The notes: a model not told the origin generated them from the letters alone. Counted from the first letter of the stretch, positions 1 through 6,794 are shown. The stretch is 8,177 nt of DNA from Candidatus Omnitrophota bacterium (GCA_013204685.1 JABMSC010000233.1:1-8177), one strand, 5' to 3'. A program made the numbers and translations.

Positions 1-69
1 AGATTTTTCTGGGGCCCGATGACAGCAATAGCAATATTAGCCGTTATTCTGGCTTTGATGGGTAAATAA
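1..69 (+). CDS. NuoH/MbhM-like hydrogenase membrane anchor subunit, C-terminal end only
   Basis: This is the last 22 codons of a gene cut by the left edge, read in frame 1 and ending in TAA at 67-69. The visible peptide starts RFFWGP, continues with a hydrophobic stretch (MTAIAILAVILALMG) and ends in Lys. An Arg/Phe/Trp-rich junction followed by a final membrane helix is what I expect at the C-terminus of NuoH/HyfC/MbhM proteins. These link the peripheral hydrogenase arm to the ion-pumping membrane arm. The small-subunit gene begins only 1 nt after the stop, which suggests translational coupling. The assignment rests on position and this short tail. Another membrane subunit remains possible, because no NuoH signature motif lies inside the window. 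Confidence 0.6.
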   Translation, partial: RFFWGPMTAIAILAVILALMGK

Positions 70-70
70 T

Positions 71-517
71 ATGAGTATGAAATTAAAAGCATTGTTGAAG
101 TCACCATGGGTATATCATCTTTCTACGGGAAGCTGTAATAACTGCGATATCGAAATACTGGATTGTCTTACTCCCAGATTTGATATTGAAAGGTTCGGTA
201 TGCTTCTTGCCGGGAGCATCAGGCACGCTGATGTCCTCTTGGTTACCGGAAGCTGCAACAGAAAGTCGGCTGCAAGATTAAAAAGGATGTATGACCAGGT
301 GCCAAAACCCTGTCTTGTAGTTGCGATAGGGGAATGTTCCCTTTCCAGGGGTATATTCATCCAGAGTTACAACTGTCCGCTTCCATTGGATAAGATCATC
401 CCGGTAGATGTTTATATTCCGGGATGTCCTCCTAAACCGGAGGCGATCATAGCGGGAGCGGTGAATCTGATAGAGAAGGTTAAGGGAACCTTAGAGAAAA
501 GCAAAAAGGAAAAATAA
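71..517 (+). CDS. mbhJ: Group 4 [NiFe] hydrogenase small subunit, NuoB/MbhJ-like
   Basis: 148 aa, soluble. It carries the [4Fe-4S] cluster that passes electrons to the [NiFe] site of the large subunit. The four expected ligands are visible: C22 and C25 (GSCNNCD), C89 (GECSLSRG) and C119 (PGCPPKPE). This is the CxxC...GxCxxxxG...GCPP pattern of the NuoB/Ech/Mbh family. The protein is short, with only one cluster, as in group 4 enzymes, and unlike the three-cluster small subunits of group 1 hydrogenases. It has no Tat signal peptide, so the active site faces the cytoplasm. The tail is Lys-rich. The start at 71 is preferred over the ATG at 77 because a weak purine patch (GATGGG, 57-62) sits 8 nt upstream. 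Further cysteines (C32, C62, C81, C102) have no assigned role. Confidence 0.95.
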   Translation: MSMKLKALLKSPWVYHLSTGSCNNCDIEILDCLTPRFDIERFGMLLAGSIRHADVLLVTGSCNRKSAARLKRMYDQVPKPCLVVAIGECSLSRGIFIQSYNCPLPLDKIIPVDVYIPGCPPKPEAIIAGAVNLIEKVKGTLEKSKKEK

Positions 518-521
518 GGGA

Positions 522-995
522 ATGACAAGAGAAGAAGTACTAAAAGACCTGAACGAGCGATTCAAAGGCAGCATAGTAGATGTTTTCGATAAATCTCCTA
601 AAAGGGTTTATATTGAAATAAAGCCGGAATCCCTCGTAGAAGTTGCCATCTATATATTTAAAACTCTTGGGGCCAGATTTAATATTGCTTCCGGTATTGA
701 TGTGCGTCAGTATTTTGAGATTCTTTATCATTTTACACTGGAGGAAATAAATCTGCTTATTTCGCTTAGAGTGAAACTATCTCACGAAAAGCCGGAAGTA
801 GAATCGCTGGCGCCGGTCTTTAAGGCAGCGAATTGGATAGAGAGGGAGATAAACGAAATGCTGGGGATAAATTTTATTGGCCATCCTGACATGAAAAGAC
901 TTCTTCTTCCCGACGAATGGCCCGAAGGGGTTTATCCATTAAGAACGGATTACAAGGAATGGGATAAGAAGGCGATAAGGGACAGGGGCGTTTAG
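522..995 (+). CDS. mbhK: NuoC/MbhK-like 30-kDa-type hydrogenase subunit
   Basis: 157 aa, soluble, no cofactor motif. It is a structural subunit of the peripheral arm that packs against the NuoD-like large subunit. The family signature lies at residues 103-141: ANWIERE, then GINFIGHPDMKRLLLPDEWP, then YPLRTDY. This matches the respiratory chain 30-kDa (NuoC) pattern of W.ERE..dm.GI.F.GHPd..R.L.pd.w...PLR.D. The length is typical for stand-alone group 4 hydrogenase versions; in some relatives (HycE) this domain is fused to the large subunit. The ATG lies 4 nt after the small-subunit stop, with AGGA at 507-510 inside the end of that gene as a possible ribosome site at 11 nt, so translation is probably coupled. 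Confidence 0.92.
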   Translation: MTREEVLKDLNERFKGSIVDVFDKSPKRVYIEIKPESLVEVAIYIFKTLGARFNIASGIDVRQYFEILYHFTLEEINLLISLRVKLSHEKPEVESLAPVFKAANWIEREINEMLGINFIGHPDMKRLLLPDEWPEGVYPLRTDYKEWDKKAIRDRGV

Positions 996-996
996 T

Positions 997-1020
997 AAAA
1001 GTAAAAAGGGAAAAGTAAAA
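997..1020 (+). repeat. A-rich direct repeat upstream of the large-subunit gene
   Basis: Two identical copies of AAAAGTAAAA lie at 997-1006 and 1011-1020, separated by AGGG (1007-1010). A partial third unit (AAAAGTA) overlaps the second copy and runs into the start codon at 1024. AAGGG (1006-1010) can serve as a Shine-Dalgarno element, although the 13-nt spacing is long. The 28-nt gap is purine-rich and would be unstructured in mRNA. It may simply favour ribosome access, or result from slippage. No function can be assigned from sequence alone. Confidence 0.5.
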
Positions 1021-1023
1021 GTA

Positions 1024-2202
1024 ATGGCAAAAAAGACAATAGTACCAATAGGACCGTATCACCCGCTGCAGGAAGAACCTGAGTTTTTTACCCTTACAGT
1101 TGAAGGGGAAAAGGTTATCGATATTGAAGTTGAAGTGGGTTACAATCATCGCGGTATTGAGAAGCTTTCCGAGAGGAAGAGTTTTGATCAGTCCACTTTC
1201 GTTGTTGAACGCATCTGCGGAATTTGCTCGACAAGTCATCCTTATGCATACACGCGGGCTGTTGAAGATATTGTTCCAATGGAGGTTCCTGAAAGGGCAA
1301 AATACATTCGAACTATAATAGCAGAGGGTGAGAGGTTACATTCGCATCTTTTATGGCTGGGGCTTGCCGGGCACTTTCTTGGGTACAACACGGTTTACAT
1401 GTGGGCCTGGAAATTGAGGGAAGAAGTGCTTGATGTGATGGAGATACTTTCGGGAAACAGAAATAACTACGCTATGTTCACTCCGGGAGGGGTAAGGAGA
1501 GACATAAAGGCTGAAGATATTCCTGTTTGCCTTAAGAAAATAGATTCAATTGTGCCCACGCTTGAGATGCTTAAGAAAGCTGTTATGGATGATCCGGTGC
1601 TTCATGCAAGGACCAAGGGTGTAGGTATTCTTACGAAAGAAGAAGCCATAGATTATTCGGCGCTTGGTCCCACTTCCCGCGCTTCAGGTGTAGCGAGGGA
1701 TGTAAGAAAAGATTCACCATATGGAGCTTACGATCAGGTTGAATGGGAGATGATAGTTACACAGAATGGCGACGTTTTTGACAAAGTTGTTTTGAGGGTT
1801 CTTGAGATGTTTGAGACATATAAAATATTGAAATATTGTCTGGAGAACCTCCCGTCAGGTGAAATAGATGCCAATATCAAGAGCATTCCGCCGGGGGATG
1901 GCATAGGCCACATAGAAGCGCCGCGGGGAGAAACGTTTCATTTTGTAAGAAGCGATGGGACAAACAGCCCCGAGAGACATAAAGTGAGAGCCCCCACCTT
2001 CATGAATCTGCCGACGTATAAATCTACGGTTGTGGGGGAGACAATAGCGGATGCTACGATAATACTTGCGGCAATAGATCCGTGTTACTGCTGTACCGAG
2101 AGAATGACCGTAAAGGATACCGACGGCAAAAAACTTTACACCGGGGAAGATCTTGTGAGGCTTTCCCAGGAGAGAACCGAAGAAATAAGGAAGAGTATTT
2201 AA
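1024..2202 (+). CDS. mbhL: Group 4 [NiFe] hydrogenase large (catalytic) subunit, NuoD/MbhL-like
   Basis: 392 aa, cytoplasmic face. It reduces protons to H2, or the reverse, at a [NiFe] site. All four nickel ligands are visible: C65 and C68 in ERICGICSTSH (62-72), and C354 and C357 in DPCYCCTER (352-360). E62 corresponds to the conserved glutamate next to the first motif. Other family landmarks are GYNHRGIEKL (39-48), GERLHSHLLWLGL (102-114) and APRGETFHF (299-307). The second motif ends in Arg instead of the His of group 1 enzymes, which is typical of group 4 (HycE, Mbh, Ech). Thirty-two residues follow R360, closely resembling the tail cut from E. coli HycE after its DPCYSCTDR motif, so maturation by a protease is expected. 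C356 is an extra cysteine between the ligands. Intact ligands argue against an Mbx/Mbs sulfur-reductase role or a plain complex I role. Confidence 0.96.
   Translation: MAKKTIVPIGPYHPLQEEPEFFTLTVEGEKVIDIEVEVGYNHRGIEKLSERKSFDQSTFVVERICGICSTSHPYAYTRAVEDIVPMEVPERAKYIRTIIAEGERLHSHLLWLGLAGHFLGYNTVYMWAWKLREEVLDVMEILSGNRNNYAMFTPGGVRRDIKAEDIPVCLKKIDSIVPTLEMLKKAVMDDPVLHARTKGVGILTKEEAIDYSALGPTSRASGVARDVRKDSPYGAYDQVEWEMIVTQNGDVFDKVVLRVLEMFETYKILKYCLENLPSGEIDANIKSIPPGDGIGHIEAPRGETFHFVRSDGTNSPERHKVRAPTFMNLPTYKSTVVGETIADATIILAAIDPCYCCTERMTVKDTDGKKLYTGEDLVRLSQERTEEIRKSI
2187..2195 (+). promoter_or_regulatory. Likely ribosome binding site of the NuoL-like gene
   Basis: AAGGAAGAG lies inside the 3' end of the large-subunit gene, 12 nt before the ATG at 2208. 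It is the only purine-rich site near that start and supports it over a GTG at 2082 in the same frame. Starting at 2082 would add 42 polar residues out of frame over the essential C-terminus of the large subunit. Confidence 0.5.
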
Positions 2203-2207
2203 CTGAT

Positions 2208-3851
2208 ATGGATGCCAGTCTTTTTAGGATAGACAGTTTATCTATTTTCATGGGAATTTTTATTGGTCTCTTTACGCTTTTGACCATTATCTATTCCTTT
2301 GGATATATGAAAGGGCGAAAAGGCCTCTTACGCTATTATTCCTATATAATACTTACGCTAATTGCTTCGCTCGGGGCGGTGTTTTCTAATAATCTCATAC
2401 TTTTTATAGTGTTCTGGGGTTTTCTGGGGATGCTTCTTTATCTTCTGATCCAGTTCGGATGGAAGGAGACCACTTCATACACCGCTAAAAAGGCCCTGAT
2501 AATCATCGGCGGAACAGATGCTTTTATGCTGCTGGGATTGGCGCTCATTTGGCATCTTACTGGATCCCTCCAGATGGATCAGGTGAGCATAGGACTAACA
2601 TCTAAAGTTGCTGTTATAGCTTATCTGTGTCTGGCTTCCGGTGCGTTCGCTAAGGCGGGAGCCATGCCTTTCCACACATGGGTTCCGGATACTGCCGAGG
2701 ATGCGCCAGCCTCTATTGCGGCATTCCTGCCGGCCTCTTTAGATAAACTGCTCGGGATATATTTTCTTGCCAGGCTTTCTCTGGAAGTATTTCGCATGAC
2801 GCCCGGGATAAATGTGTTTCTCATGGTAATAGGAAGCGTTACTATTGTCGCAGCGGTTATGATGGCGCTTATCCAGCATGATCTTAAACGGCTCCTCGGG
2901 TATCATGCTGTAAGCCAGGTTGGATACATGGTGCTCGGTATAGGTACGGGGAACCCGATAGGTATTGCCGGTGGTGTGTTTCACATGCTGAACCATTCGA
3001 TATACAAATCATGCCTTTTCTTTTCCGGCGGTGCAGTTGAGAAAAAGACCGGGACGACCAATCTGGACAAACTGGGCGGTCTTGCGAAAATAATGCCCAT
3101 TACCTTTATTACATTTTTGATAGCTGCTTTTTCGATTTCGGGAGTTCCGCCTTTTAACGGATTTGCATCGAAATGGATGGTTTATCAGGGAATAATAAAG
3201 ACCGCGACAAATGGAAGTGGTCTTTGGATAATCTGGCTTGTTGCGGCCATGTTCGGTAGCGCTCTTACTCTGGCGAGTTTTATGAAACTTGTGCATGCGG
3301 TCTTTCTGGGGCAGCCTTCTGAGGAGGTAAAGAAGAAGAAGCAGGGGGAGGTAGGCCCCTCTATGTGGATACCGACTGTTATTCTTGCCGCGCTTTGTGT
3401 AATTTTCGGTGTATTCGCATACAGAGTGCCTCTTAAAATGTTCATTTTCCCGAGTTTGGGTGGTGTGCCTGAGTTTACGGGAATATGGGATCCGGGACTG
3501 GCCACAGCTTTGATCGTGCTGGGCATAGTGATAGGTTTTGTTATATATCTTATGGGAACGGCACTTAAGACAAGGACTACAGAGACATTTGTTCTGGGTG
3601 AATTTATTGAAGATCATCCCGACATGAGGCTCTCTGGAACAGATTTTTACAATACTATAAAAGAGATCGGCATATTAAAAGTTATATACCGCCTCGCAGA
3701 GAAGAAGGTGTTTGATATATATGAGGTGGGAGCGAAGGCTACTCTGGGATTCAACGGCCTTTTAAGATATATGCATAACGGGATACTTCTAACATACCTG
3801 GCTTGGTGTCTTTTTGGAACGGGAATACTTTTTTGGGTGCTTTTAAGGTAG
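2208..3851 (+). CDS. NuoL/MrpA-N-like proton-conducting membrane transporter subunit, divergent
   Basis: 547 aa, a polytopic antiporter-like subunit of the complex I / Mrp / HyfB superfamily. Conserved parts are K149 in AKAGAMPFHTWVPD (TM7), K180 in PASLDKLLGIYFLAR (TM8), HDLKRLLGYHAVSQVGYM (224-241), FHMLNHSIYKS (258-268) and SGVPPFNGFASKW (311-323), with K322 in TM12. The normally invariant TM5 glutamate is absent: the segment reads FWGFLGMLLYLLI, with G71 where MrpD in this operon has E140. The usual His before the TM8 Lys is P175. After about residue 450 there is a tail (TGTDFYNTI near 478, a basic amphipathic stretch, and a final helix at about 527-546) that may act as a lateral helix. 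I chose the start at 2208 because a GTG at 2082 would overlap the large-subunit gene by 121 nt. It stands in the mrpA position but lacks the C-terminal MrpA domains, which follow as a separate gene. Confidence 0.9.
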   Translation: MDASLFRIDSLSIFMGIFIGLFTLLTIIYSFGYMKGRKGLLRYYSYIILTLIASLGAVFSNNLILFIVFWGFLGMLLYLLIQFGWKETTSYTAKKALIIIGGTDAFMLLGLALIWHLTGSLQMDQVSIGLTSKVAVIAYLCLASGAFAKAGAMPFHTWVPDTAEDAPASIAAFLPASLDKLLGIYFLARLSLEVFRMTPGINVFLMVIGSVTIVAAVMMALIQHDLKRLLGYHAVSQVGYMVLGIGTGNPIGIAGGVFHMLNHSIYKSCLFFSGGAVEKKTGTTNLDKLGGLAKIMPITFITFLIAAFSISGVPPFNGFASKWMVYQGIIKTATNGSGLWIIWLVAAMFGSALTLASFMKLVHAVFLGQPSEEVKKKKQGEVGPSMWIPTVILAALCVIFGVFAYRVPLKMFIFPSLGGVPEFTGIWDPGLATALIVLGIVIGFVIYLMGTALKTRTTETFVLGEFIEDHPDMRLSGTDFYNTIKEIGILKVIYRLAEKKVFDIYEVGAKATLGFNGLLRYMHNGILLTYLAWCLFGTGILFWVLLR

Positions 3852-3855
3852 GATC

Positions 3856-4401
3856 ATGATTGAACTTTACGTACTTCTTGTATTGATGATAATCGGGGCT
3901 CTTGTAGCGGTAGAGCTGAAAGACCTTTTGTCTTCAGTTATAGCCGTAGGGGCAGTGGGTCTTGCTCTGTCGATAGTCTTTTTGATCCTTAAAGCTCCGG
4001 ATGTTGCCATAACGCAGCTTGTAGTGGAGATCCTCGCGCTTATAATCCTTATAAGAGCTACACTCAAAAAGGATCTTCCGCTCGCAACTACGGGCAGATG
4101 GTTTGTAAATACTCTTATTACAGCATGTTTCATAGTTTTGTTCCTGGCTGTCGGGATGAAATGTTTTAAAGACCTGCCGGCATTTGGTGAGCCCTTAATG
4201 AGGGTTTCCGGTACTTATATTAAAGAAGGACTCCAGAGGACCGGCGCCGTTAATCTTGTTTCTTCCGTGATCCTGGACTTTAGAGCATACGATACACTGG
4301 GAGAAGCCACTATACTTTTTACGGCTGTTATAGGGGTTCTCTCGATCGTAAGGCGGATAGGCAGGAAAAAGGTGGGCGAAGAAATAAAGGAAGAAGAGTA
4401 G
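3856..4401 (+). CDS. MbhD-MbhE-like protein (MrpA C-terminal part plus MrpB N-terminal-like domain)
   Basis: 181 aa membrane protein. Residues 1-72 are a three-helix MbhD/DUF4040-type domain with the hallmark KAPDVAITQLVVEIL (46-60); E58 corresponds to a membrane glutamate thought to be part of the ion path in Mrp complexes. Residues about 80-172 are MbhE-like: a helix at about 84-101, a soluble loop, then VNLVSSVILDFRAYDTLGEATILFTAVIGV (132-161), which includes the DFR-YDTLGEAT signature. The C-terminus is charged. In Pyrococcus Mbh these are two genes (MbhD, MbhE), while in bacterial MrpA they are the C-terminal end of one long protein. Here they form one protein, separated from the NuoL-like gene by 4 nt and in a different frame. 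AAGG at 3845-3848 is a good ribosome site, 7 nt before the ATG. Confidence 0.9.
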   Translation: MIELYVLLVLMIIGALVAVELKDLLSSVIAVGAVGLALSIVFLILKAPDVAITQLVVEILALIILIRATLKKDLPLATTGRWFVNTLITACFIVLFLAVGMKCFKDLPAFGEPLMRVSGTYIKEGLQRTGAVNLVSSVILDFRAYDTLGEATILFTAVIGVLSIVRRIGRKKVGEEIKEEE

Positions 4402-4402
4402 A

Positions 4403-4855
4403 ATGAGTAGAGAGCATGATAAAGGAATGTCCTTGATCGTAAAGACGATAACGCGCCTGACAGTAGGGCTTATTCTCCTTTACGGCGTGTATATTGTTAT
4501 GCACGGGCATCTTTCTCCGGGAGGCGGATTTGCCGGGGGCGTGATCATTGCGCTGTCTTTTATCAATATTATGCTGGCATATGGAAAAGAAGATGCGTTC
4601 AAGAAGCTATCAAGAGCGGCTGCTTCTATGTGGGAAAGTATCGGGGCGATCATGTTCCTGGGTATAGCTCTTCTGGGATTCACCGGCGGGTATTTCTTTC
4701 TGAACTTTTTAAATAAGGGAGAACCCTTTAAGCTCTTTAGCGCGGGGATCATCCCTCTCTGTAATATTGCAATAAGTTTTAAGGTTGGAGCGGGGGTTTT
4801 CGCGATATTCGTGGCACTTATATTGCTGAAAATAGACGTAGAGAAAAAGGAATAG
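4403..4855 (+). CDS. mrpB: MrpB/MnhB/MbhF-like antiporter subunit
   Basis: 150 aa with about four membrane helices. The MnhB domain is clear: SLIVKTITRLTVGLILLYGVYIVMHGHLSPGGGFAGGVIIA (10-50), containing the HGHLSPGGGF signature, and KVGAGVFAIFVALILLKI near the C-terminus. It is a small subunit of the Mrp membrane arm, which exchanges Na+ for H+. The ATG lies 1 nt after the previous stop, with AGGAAG at 4388-4393, 9 nt upstream. A second in-frame ATG at 4427 has AAAGGA almost touching it, so the upstream start is preferred. The length is normal for the family. Confidence 0.93.
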   Translation: MSREHDKGMSLIVKTITRLTVGLILLYGVYIVMHGHLSPGGGFAGGVIIALSFINIMLAYGKEDAFKKLSRAAASMWESIGAIMFLGIALLGFTGGYFFLNFLNKGEPFKLFSAGIIPLCNIAISFKVGAGVFAIFVALILLKIDVEKKE

Positions 4856-4874
4856 AACAAGTATCACTTTTTGT

Positions 4875-4879
4875 GAGGG
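4875..4879 (+). promoter_or_regulatory. Ribosome binding site of mrpC
   Basis: GAGGG lies 6 nt before the ATG at 4886, in a 30-nt gap. A small 4-bp stem (TCAC 4864-4867 with GTGA 4873-4876, five-T loop) overlaps its first two bases. The stem is too weak to argue for control. Confidence 0.65.
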
Positions 4880-4885
4880 TTTTAA

Positions 4886-5224
4886 ATGGATGTTTATCTT
4901 CTTACTTTGGTCCTGTTTAGTATAGGAATTTATTGCATAGTCAGGAAACGTAACGTTATTAAAACAATAATCGGCGTTATCATTCTAGAATATGCTGTGA
5001 ATCTCTTTTTTATACTTTCGGCATACAGGACCGAGGGACGAGCCCCGATATTTATGCAGGAAGAAGAAATTGTGAACATGGTAGACCCTCTGCCGCACGC
5101 GCTTGTCCTGACTGCCATAGTTATAGGTCTCGCGACTACGGCGCTTTTAGTAGGGATCGCAATGAGATTGTATGAAAAATACGGTACTTTTGATATCACA
5201 AAGATCAAGGAGCTGAAGGGATAA
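4886..5224 (+). CDS. mrpC: MrpC/MnhC/MbhG-like (NuoK-type) antiporter subunit
   Basis: 112 aa with three predicted membrane helices (about 4-19, 26-45, 70-93). The family signature MVDPLPHALVLTAIVIGLATTAL is at 65-87. It is the NuoK homologue of the Mrp module and sits between the MrpA-like and MrpD-like subunits in known complexes. One oddity is TM2, which reads GVIILEYAVNLFF. E35 lies where, as I recall, Bacillus MrpC has Ser (LLSHGVHL), and it is three residues, about one helical turn, from the place of the essential TM2 glutamate of NuoK. The stop codon overlaps the next start (TAATG at 5222-5226), so translation of mrpD is probably coupled. The length is normal. Confidence 0.93.
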   Translation: MDVYLLTLVLFSIGIYCIVRKRNVIKTIIGVIILEYAVNLFFILSAYRTEGRAPIFMQEEEIVNMVDPLPHALVLTAIVIGLATTALLVGIAMRLYEKYGTFDITKIKELKG

Positions 5225-6726
5225 TGACAGCATCCAGCATAATACCACTTTTTGTTGCTATACCGCTTGCCGGAGCGTTCATAACGCCGCTTATAGGTAA
5301 GAAGGTTAAATGGGCACCGGACGTGATAGGCAATTCGCTTACATTTGTCCTGGCCGTTCTTTCTATCTTTTCCGTTATGATGGTTTCTTCCAGCGGCACT
5401 ATTGTATATAGTGTCGGGGGATGGATGCCGCCCGTTGGTATAGCTATGGTCCTGGATGGTCTCACTTCCTTTATGCTCGTTACAGTGAACCTCTTAGCGT
5501 TCATTATCGCTGTTTTTTCCGTGAACTACATGGAAAAATTTACTTCCAAAGCGAAGTTTTATTGTCTGTTTCTATTGATGCTTGCCGGGATGAATGGTGT
5601 GCTCATTTCGGGCGACATGTTCAATTTATTTGTTTTTCTTGAGATAGCATCGGTAGCAAGTTATGCGCTTGTTGCGTTCGGGACGGAGAGATACGAACTG
5701 GAAGCGGCATTTAAGTACGCTATCATGGGTACGGTAGGATCGCTTTTTGTTCTTTTGGGTATTGTTTTTCTCTATAGCTATACTTCGACTCTTAATATGG
5801 CGGATATGGCCCAGGTACTTATGCAAAAGGGCGGTGGGAACATAGTGCTCATGGTGAGCGCTCTATTCATAATGGGTTTTGGACTTAAGGCGGCACTGGT
5901 GCCGTTCCATGCGTGGCTTCCGGATGCACATCCTTCCGCGCCGGCTCCGATCTCTGCGATGCTCTCAGGTGTTCTTATTAAGTCCCTGGGAGTATATGCG
6001 CTCTGCCGCATATTCTTCAATGTGATAGGAATGACTGCGGATATCTCCTCAATACTCATGTTTCTCGGGGCACTCTCCATGGTTGTAGGGGTTTTTCTTG
6101 CTATAGGGCAGTGGGATTTTAAACGCCTTCTGGCGTATCATTCGATCAGCCAGATAGGGTATGTTGTACTGGGGATCGGACTGGGGACGCCTCTTGGCAT
6201 CTTCGGCGGGCTTTTTCATCTTTTCAATCACTCAGTATTTAAATCACTCCTCTTTTTAGATTCCGGGGCGGTAGAATATTCTGCAGGAACAAGGGACCTT
6301 AAAAAGATGGGCGGATTAGCGGAAAAAATGCCAGTTACGGGAACGACGAGTCTTATAGCTTCAATGTCGATAGCAGGTGTTCCGCCTTTTAACGGGTTCT
6401 GGAGCAAGCTGATTATTATAATAGCACTTGTCCAGGCCGGAAGGCACGGATATGCATTCTGGGCGGTGGTGGCAAGTGTTCTGACCCTGGCTTCTTTTGC
6501 AAAAGTCATGAAATATGCCTTTTTTGACAAGCTGAAAGAGCAGCTTAAGCAGATAAAAGAAGTTCCGATATTTATGAAATTGTCCATGAGTGCTCTGGCG
6601 CTGATCTGTCTTTTCGGAGGGCTTCTGCTTGTTGGAGCAGTGAAGATCGATTTTCTTGACAAAGCAACGGACGTTCTTTTGGAAGGCACAAAGTACGCGG
6701 CGATAGTTTTTAAGGGGATCGGGTAA
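5224..6726 (+). CDS. mrpD: MrpD/MnhD/MbhH-like cation/proton antiporter subunit
   Basis: 500 aa, about 14 membrane helices, the second large antiporter-like subunit. Canonical ion-path residues are present: E140 in NLFVFLEIASVASYALV (TM5), K222 in GLKAALVPFHAWLPDAH (TM7), K253 in SAMLSGVLIKSLGVYALCR (TM8), and K395 in GVPPFNGFWSKL (TM12). WDFKRLLAYHSISQIGYVVLG (297-317) and FHLFNHSVFKSLLF (331-344) are also typical. The motif LPDAH-SAPAPISAMLSGVL marks the MrpD branch rather than NuoL. It is the subunit best equipped to move ions in this operon. It overlaps mrpC by 1 nt, and AAGGAG at 5207-5212 provides a ribosome site at 11 nt. The length is typical. Confidence 0.95.
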   Translation: MTASSIIPLFVAIPLAGAFITPLIGKKVKWAPDVIGNSLTFVLAVLSIFSVMMVSSSGTIVYSVGGWMPPVGIAMVLDGLTSFMLVTVNLLAFIIAVFSVNYMEKFTSKAKFYCLFLLMLAGMNGVLISGDMFNLFVFLEIASVASYALVAFGTERYELEAAFKYAIMGTVGSLFVLLGIVFLYSYTSTLNMADMAQVLMQKGGGNIVLMVSALFIMGFGLKAALVPFHAWLPDAHPSAPAPISAMLSGVLIKSLGVYALCRIFFNVIGMTADISSILMFLGALSMVVGVFLAIGQWDFKRLLAYHSISQIGYVVLGIGLGTPLGIFGGLFHLFNHSVFKSLLFLDSGAVEYSAGTRDLKKMGGLAEKMPVTGTTSLIASMSIAGVPPFNGFWSKLIIIIALVQAGRHGYAFWAVVASVLTLASFAKVMKYAFFDKLKEQLKQIKEVPIFMKLSMSALALICLFGGLLLVGAVKIDFLDKATDVLLEGTKYAAIVFKGIG

Positions 6727-6737
6727 GATAGATGAAC

Positions 6738-6771
6738 CCCGTTAGACTCCCGATATGGCGGAGTTTACGGG
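6738..6771 (+). promoter_or_regulatory. Competing internal hairpin upstream of mrpE
   Basis: The same left arm (6738-6750) can pair instead with GGAGTTTACGGG (6760-6771). This gives 12 pairs including one G-T (G-U in RNA), one bulged base and a 9-nt loop (6751-6759). The hairpin and the long 15-bp stem share the left arm, so they cannot form together. The inner hairpin would leave the mrpE ribosome site and start free, while the outer stem would cover the start codon region. A switch is an inference; the inner arm may just be a decayed duplicate of the right arm. Confidence 0.5.
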
Positions 6772-6782
6772 ATGTAAATGAT

Positions 6783-6786
6783 AGGA
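6783..6786 (+). promoter_or_regulatory. Likely ribosome binding site deciding the mrpE start
   Basis: AGGA lies 8 nt before the ATG at 6795 and within the loop of the long inverted repeat. The earlier in-frame ATGs at 6732 and 6786 have no purine-rich site at a usual distance. Confidence 0.6.
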
Positions 6787-6794
6787 TGAGAAAA

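Noticed and set aside
1024..2202. Interpretation as complex I NuoD or as an Mbx/Mbs sulfur reductase subunit
   Set aside because: Both CxxC pairs for nickel are present, whereas NuoD has lost them and Mbx/Mbs-type subunits lack part of them.
2082..2207. 42-residue N-terminal extension of the NuoL-like protein from GTG
   Set aside because: It would overlap the C-terminal active-site motif of the large subunit in another frame. The extension is highly charged and unlike NuoL N-termini, and an ATG with an upstream purine site follows at 2208.
3009..3617. 202-codon open frame on the minus strand
   Set aside because: It lies entirely antisense to the NuoL-like gene. The translation is rich in Lys, Arg, His, Cys and Tyr without any recognisable domain, and the plus-strand frame carries clear family motifs.
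5421..5642. 73-codon plus-strand frame inside mrpD
   Set aside because: It is out-of-frame within a strongly conserved MrpD segment and has no ribosome site or domain.
6732..6794. 21-residue N-terminal extension of MrpE
   Set aside because: The ATG at 6732 has no ribosome site, the extension is polar and basic, and it is encoded by the inverted-repeat element. Starting at 6795 gives the usual family length.
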